Origin: Piliocolobus tephrosceles
Taxonomy: Eukaryota; Chordata; Mammalia; Primates; Cercopithecidae
Length of the DNA stretch: 64,000 nucleotides
Assembly (NCBI RefSeq): GCF_002776525.5
Contig: NC_045441.1
Coordinates: forward strand, 122,493,655 to 122,557,654
Reading direction: 5' to 3'
A program made the translations under genes and the position numbers. Numbering within the stretch: position 1 is the first letter of the stretch; each line of letters opens with the position of its first letter. Positions 55,914-64,000 of this stretch are shown piece after piece. The notes below the pieces were generated by a model, which searched no databases, had not been told where the DNA came from, and worked only from the letters and a program-made list of their open reading frames with translations.

Positions 55914-58149
55914 AGTTTTAATGAATGAACGAATAAGAAAAATATGCAAATAAGGTAATTTAGTGGAAGTTATTATTATTATATTTTTTAGCACTACTCA
56001 CAGTGAGTCTGTGGACCCACATCACCAGTGTCACTCGAGAACTGGAAATGCAAATTTCTCCAAGAAGCAGTGGTTATTAAATTGGAATGTTTGGGTGCAG
56101 GGCCCACAGGACTGTATGCCGTGGTTGATTCTTATGCACACTGAAGTTTGAGAACACTCTTTAGATAACATCACAAACGTCATAGAATTTTGCAGTTTTG
56201 TAGTATTCACGCTTTGCAAAGCTGTCTGCCATCTGGTATCTCACCTGAGTGAGCCTCACCACTTGCCTCCTCACAGGCAGGGGCATTATTATTAATCCCA
56301 GATTTACCCAGAGAAATGTGAAAGCTGAAATAATTTGACAGTTCACAAAGCTTGTTCGTGGTGCAATTAAGATTAGAAGTAGTCTTTTTCCACCATGTAA
56401 GTTTGCTTTCTGGCTTATATAAAGATGATGTTTCCAACCCATGTCATGGGCCTGATTTTGTTTGTCCTCAGAAGGAGGATCTCTGTAGTAAATATCCATT
56501 TTCCTACCCATACCTCACACTGTGGTCAGTGACAGGCCTCAGAGATAGCTGGACATGTTGAGACGCGTGAAAAGCAGCCACAGAGTGCCTGGATTCTAAT
56601 TAGGTCACTTGAGAATCAAATTTTATTATCTAAATAATTCCTCTGGGGCATTCTTGTACTAAGAACAATATACAAGAAAGCACTAAGAATATGCACCTAA
56701 AATCTTAACTTTTGTTATCCCTGGGAAGTGGATTTATGGATCATTTTTCTAATATTCCACTATGATGAAATGTTATTTTTGGAATGGGGGAAAGGATTTC
56801 AAAAGAGGGATACTGATACTTTAATTCAAAGAAAGAGGGCCTGGGTTTGTTTTCTAATTTTAGCCACTAATTTGGCATACATCAAGTTTAGATGTTTGAG
56901 GTCATCTCTCCAGAACTCAGAAACCTGACTTGACAAGGAGGGAGTAACACAGGAAGGAAGTGACTAGCGCCAGGCCCCACTTCAGTATTCTTGTTATTTT
57001 TACTGTGTTTCATTCTATATTACTACTAATTTTTTCTTGCTCTTTTCATAGAGCAGATGGAGAATTAGTCAGCACTCTTTAAATAGTAACCCCTTTTTAC
57101 ATGAATACTTATTAATAAGTGGTAAAATGTATTTCTATCCCTTAAAAGTAAGTATTAGATAACCTTGAAGATTAAATGGGCTCCATGTCCTATTTGAAAT
57201 GAAAAATAGTAACTCAGCCAGGCTTATTAAGGAAATGTGTATGAGAGATATGGGCAGGTAAAACAAAGACCATTTTTAGCTAATTGATTATACATTTCTT
57301 TTTATAAAATTATAAAGTTTTTATATAAAATCTGTGCTCTGAGTTCAATACTTTCTTACCTTTTAGAGCATAGTGGTAGGGAAATAAACATTCTGTGGTT
57401 ATTGCCTTTGTCTGTCAGTGGGGAAATGCAGAACCCTGATATTAAAGTCTCAGCAGATAAGTAGTAGAACAGAACTAATTCTTCTACCTTGTGTGTGTCT
57501 TTGCTTTGTGATCAAGTAAGGCAGCTTCTTGGCTGCAAACATGGGTTTTCTAGCCAAATGACTAATTCAAGGTTCCCTGGATGTTAAATTTAGATTCAGA
57601 TAGTCTTATCTCACCTTAAATATTGAACATTTTTCACAGCTTGATGATGTAGCTTTACACTGTTGATGCTTCTTGCCTTCTGCAACAGTGACTGTTTCTT
57701 AACATGTGCCTCTTCTTAGCCTTCTGCCTTTTTTCATGGTAGCACTTGAAGATGAGATACCCAGAGATTGCTAAGTTAGTAGATGATCTGGAGAATAAGT
57801 AACATTTTACTTCTCTAGGAAGTCTGGTTTTAAAACCCGCTGGGTAATTGGATATGTGTTTAAGGAATTAACACTTTCTTCATCCTGATACTTTTCTGTT
57901 TTTTAAATGTAAAATATATTTTATTGCCATATTATTAAAGTTGGCTCTTAAAGTGTGTATCTTTCAGCTCGTAACTCTACTTCATGTTCTCATGTTTAGC
58001 TTTATAAGGTTACCTTTTTGAGAGCCTAGTTTTGTGTGAAATATTTTTTATAGTGGGCTTCTAAAATCAGGAGATTTTTAATCTGTAACACTTTTTTCCT
58101 TACCACCTCATCTGTAATCAGGCCTCTCTCCTGTTCTGCTGGAGCCCAC
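55914..58149. other. Intron, no recognised element
   Basis: About 2.2 kb. Overlapping minus-strand frames at 56161-56511 show no domain and no splice context. Nothing else named. Confidence 0.5.
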
Positions 58150-58870
58150 TTTTTCATTCCTTCATCAACAAATACTCATTTATTGCCTATCGTATGTTAT
58201 TTTGCCAATTGGTGTCATGCCAAATATTGGAATACAGTAATAAATCAGAAACTCATACCCATAGTGAGCTTACAGTAGGGGGGAAGAGGAAAGGACTGGA
58301 GGGAAGGAGAGACTAGTTTGAGGACAGTTTTAATAATCCTGGCAAAAGGCAGCATGGCCTGCATGAGCAAGATAACTGTGACAATGGAGTGAAGGAGGCC
58401 TATTTGAGAGAGAGTAAAGAGGTAGCAGTAAAGAGACTTGGTGATGCGTTGGGTATGAGGGAGGAGGGCAGGTAAGGATGTTTTGCTGGGGCAAGCATTA
58501 CCATTTACTGACATAGAGAACATGAAGAAGTAGGTTTGGGGAAGAATATGATGAGTTCCATTTAAGTCATATTAAGTTTGAGGTCTATAGCTCAGGGGAG
58601 TAATCTGGCCAAGAGATATGTGTGAGAGTTGATAGCGATAGATAATTGAAGATTAGGGGCGAATGAGCTCAGCTAGAGAGAGTTTGAGGGTTGAGAAGAG
58701 TTTACCGCATTTAAGGAACAGGCTGAGGATGAGATTCCTGAGAAGGAGCAACTGGAGAGGTGGCAGGAAAGCAGAAGAGTGGAGGGTTGTGGAGCCGGTG
58801 GAAGCCAGTGTTTCAAGAAGGCAAGAGTGGGCAGTAGAAACAAGTGCTATGGCTGTTTGATTAAAGGCCA
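58150..58870 (+). repeat. Probable ancient mammalian repeat (L2-like), degraded
   Basis: 'ttcattccttcatcaacaaa' with 'tactcatttattgcctatcg', 'gtgagcttacagtagggggg', 'gagttccatttaagtcatat' with 'taagtttgaggtctatagct' and 'aaggaacaggctgaggatga' follow the order of a widespread ancient repeat. I recognise the pattern but not its exact name. The region is purine-rich. Confidence 0.4.
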
Positions 58871-61325
<2,455 letters not shown>

Positions 61326-61485
61326 CTTATTCTGCATATTATCCCAGAGTGATCTCATCTCCTCAAATATTTTTCACTTTTAAAATTTCCAGTATCATTC
61401 TCTGCTGAGCTCCAGACTTGCATATCTGACTACCTAAGGATATACACCTTAAACTTAGCATACTCAGATAAAAACCCAACATCTC
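61326..61485. other. Short intron segment between two Alus
   Basis: Nothing recognised. Confidence 0.5.
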
Positions 61486-61784
61486 TCCTTCTAGATTTCT
61501 TTCTTTTTTTTTTTTTTTTGAGATGGAGTTTCATTCTTGTTGCCCAGATCTTGACTCACCCAGCCTTCGCCTCCTGGGTTCAAGCGATTCTCCTGCCTCA
61601 GCCTCCCGAGTAGCTGGGAATACAGGCATGCGCCACCACGCCCAGCTAATTTTGTATTTTTAGTAGAGACAGGGTTTCTCCATGTTGGTCCAGTTCCTGA
61701 CCTCAGGTGATCCGACACCTCGGCCTCCCAAAGTGCTGGGATTACAGGCGTGAGCCACCGCGCCCGGCCTCCTTCCAGATTTCT
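61486..61784 (-). mobile_element. Antisense Alu with internal deletion and target-site duplication
   Basis: The body is 61501-61769. Flanks tccttctagatttct (61486-61500) and tccttccagatttct (61770-61784) differ by one base. About 30 bp of the second monomer ('gctggagtgcaatgg' region) is missing near 61549. Confidence 0.95.
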
Positions 61785-61823
61785 AGTTTCACTTTAATTC
61801 TCTCTCCCCCCACCTCTCTCAAG

Positions 61824-62383
61824 CGTAAACCAAAGAGTATCTGAGGCAGGTCTCAACCATTTAGGAAGTTTATTTTACCAAGGTTAAGGACGTAGCCATG
61901 ACATAGCCTCAGGTCCTTATGAAATGTACCCACACTGGTCAGGGCACAGTTTGTTTATTTTTATTTTGAATTTCATGCATTTTAGGGAGACATGAGATAT
62001 CAACCAATATAAGTAAAATATACATTGGTTTTGTCCCTAAAGGTGGGGCAAGTCGAAGCGAGGAGGGGCTTCCAGGTCATAGATAGATAGAGACAAACAG
62101 TTGCATTCTTTTGAGTTTCTGATTAGCCTTTCCAAAGGAAGCAATCAGATACAAATTTATCTCAGTGACCAGAGACATGACGTTGAGTTCTGTCTCTTCT
62201 TTGTCCACAAGGAATTTCCGTGTGGATAAACTGTGAGGGAGGTATGTAGCTTTTAAAAAAAATCTTAGTATCTGTTTTTTTAAGGGATAGAACAGGAAAA
62301 AGGTTTGCCCTAAGCTGTTCCCAGCTTGACTTTTCCCTTTGTCTTAGTGATTTTGGGGTCCCAAGATTTATTTTCCTTTCACA
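61824..62383 (-). mobile_element. Class I ERV solo LTR, antisense
   Basis: The + strand runs from cgtaaaccaaagagtatctg to gatttattttcctttcaca. On the minus strand it starts TGTGAAAGGAAAATAAATC and has the polyadenylation signal AATAAA in 'ggtaaaataaacttcctaaa' near the other end. These marks fit a gammaretrovirus-like (ERV1) LTR; I do not commit to a family number. Flanking tetramers caag (61820-61823) and cagg (62384-62387) may be its 4-bp duplication with one change. No internal ERV sequence is visible. Confidence 0.8.
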
Positions 62384-62879
62384 CAGGAAAGGTTAACCAT
62401 TCTCCTCAGTGTTGCTCAAGCCAGAATTTCAGACAAAGGAAACCTGAACCTTCCCCTCTCTTTAGAATTGTACCATTACCTCAGCTAGTTCTATTTTCTA
62501 ATTCGATTTTTCCAGCAGTGTTGTGAGTCTCTTAGAACAGTTATTAATTAATACTTTCGCTTTGCAGATGGGGACACTTGGAGAAGTTGGGAGAGTTTTT
62601 TCATAATGAAAGATGTAGGAAGTGTCAGTGCTGGGAAAGAATGGAAATCTGTTGTTTCTTACATGTTATTTTAAGAAAGAGAAACAAATAAAAAACCAAG
62701 TGAGCTAAAAGAGAAAAGTTGATGTCCTCCTGGTAGTAAGAATGTAAAGGAATCAGCTTTTACAACACCTCGGTTTTTGAGATGCCAAGTTTCATTTTTC
62801 ACTATTTTATGTATTTCCTCTTCACTGTTGGAGAGGTGTTGGATCTTCCCTCTCCCCATTCAGAGCCACAGCTGCTGTT
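62384..62879. other. Intron, no recognised element
   Basis: About 500 bp. A MIR-like trace 'ctttgcagatggggacactt' lies near 62561-62580. Confidence 0.45.
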
Positions 62880-63880
62880 CTTTGAACAGCTATATTGAGG
62901 TATAATTCACTGCTGCACAATTCACCTATTAAAAGTATACAATTCAGTGGTTTTTAGTACATTCGTGGAGTTTTGCAACCATCACCACTATCTGGTTCCA
63001 GCAAGTTTATGTCCTCCCTAAAACAAATCCCATATACTTTGTCAGTTGCCACCCACCCCCAGCCTAAGTAACCACTAATATATTTTGTGTCTCTATAAAT
63101 TTGCCTATCCTGAATATTTTATATTACCATAATCATATAATATATGGTCTTCTGTGACTTTTTTTCACTTACCATAGTAATTTCAAGGTTCATTCCGATT
63201 GTACCGTGTATCAGTACTTTATTCCTTTTTATGGCCAAATAATATTCTATTGTATGAATATACCGCATTTTATTTATCCATTTATCAGTTGATGGATATT
63301 TGGATTGTTTCCACCTTTGGGTTTTTACGCATAACACTGCTAAGGACATTTGTATACAAGATTTTATGTGCACGTATGTCTTCATTTCTCTTGAGTATAT
63401 AGCTAGGAATGGAATCACTGGCTCCATATGGTAACTATGTTTAATGTCGCGAGGAACTGCCAAAGTGTTTTCCGAAGCGGCTGTACCATTTTACATTCCC
63501 ACTGGCACTGTATGAGTGTTCCAATTTCTCTGCATCCTTACTCATACTTTTTATTGCTTTGCTTTTTGATTATAGCCATCCTAGTGGACTGAAGTTCTAG
63601 CTCATTGTGATTTTGATGTGCATGTCTCTGATGGCTAATGATATTAAGGATCTTCTTGTTTGCTTATTGGCTATTCATATATATTCTTTGGAGCAATGGA
63701 TATTTAAATCCTTTGTCCATTTTTAAGTTCAGTTGTCTTTTTATTACGAGTATAAGATTTTAGATTTGTCTTTTATCAGATTAATGATTTACAGATTTTT
63801 TTCTCTCGTTTTTTGTATTGCCTTTTTACTTTCTTGATGGTATCATTTGAAGCACATACATTTTAAATTTTGGTGTGAGA
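62880..63880 (-). mobile_element. Old L1 (L1M-type) 3' end, antisense
   Basis: 'attgaggtataattcactgc', 'caaccatcaccactatctgg', 'ttctattgtatgaatatacc', 'taccattttacattcccact' and 'gaagcacatacattttaaat' follow the backwards order of an old L1 3' UTR and ORF2 end. The minus-strand frame at 63119-63463 contains MAVPRDIKHSYHMEPVIPFL and KWINKMRYIHTIEYYLAIKR, relics of the ORF2 C-terminus. Confidence 0.82.
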
Positions 63881-64000
63881 GCTGTGGGTTTTATTAAATA
63901 ATATGACACCGTTGTGCTTTGGTAAGGTGGAAGAGAGCTTTCCTCCTGTTAAAATGGCTGGAGGTCTCAAAATAGGTAGAGCTGCAAGTGGAGTGTCACC
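63881..64000. other. End of window, intron
   Basis: Nothing recognised in the last 120 bp. Confidence 0.5.

Noticed and set aside
56161..56511. 116-codon minus-strand frame in single-copy intron
   Set aside because: No domain, no conserved start, no neighbouring exon-like signals; consistent with chance.

Overview
This is nuclear DNA from a primate. It is AT-rich and dense with Alu and L1 insertions, and it carries three short coding exons separated by introns of about 11.5 kb and 33 kb. Two young Alu copies (about 12268-12545 and 61009-61313) share the 'gatccggccactgc' variant, and the second also has the 'ggctcaagcctg' variant. I associate both variants with Old World monkey AluY lineages. 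The three exons differ from the human protein I remember at three residues. An Old World monkey such as a macaque is therefore the best guess, inferred from memory rather than from a database search.

The only functional gene I can support is EXOC4 (SEC8, a subunit of the exocyst tethering complex) on the + strand. Internal exons lie at 3196-3380, 14898-15004 and 47985-48228. They join in one open frame (phases 0-2, 2-1, 1-2) and cover roughly residues 158-336 of a protein of about 974 residues. The gene starts before the window and continues past its end, and everything between the exons is intron.

Layout: 1-66 is the 5' tip of an antisense L1. 67-12250 is intron with Alus, an MLT1-like LTR and an old sense L1. 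12250-13060 is an AluY beside an antisense RPS15A processed pseudogene. 14.9-18.4 kb holds exon 2, a pyrimidine-rich Alu tail, another Alu, a MIR and a MaLR-like LTR. 19.0-25.3 kb is a nearly full-length antisense L1. 28.5-35.4 kb is a nested stack of L1 and Alu pieces with a local tandem duplication. 40.2-46.7 kb is a long old antisense L1 with a MER9-type solo LTR inside it. 48.0-64.0 kb holds exon 3, more Alus, MIRs, L1 fragments and a class I ERV solo LTR at 61824-62383.

I found no tRNA, rRNA, CRISPR array or operon, and no sign of a previously undescribed system. The observations most worth a second look are the possible L1 antisense promoters pointing in the direction of EXOC4, the nested and rearranged repeat junctions, several exact local duplications, and a perfect 15-bp-arm hairpin in an intron.
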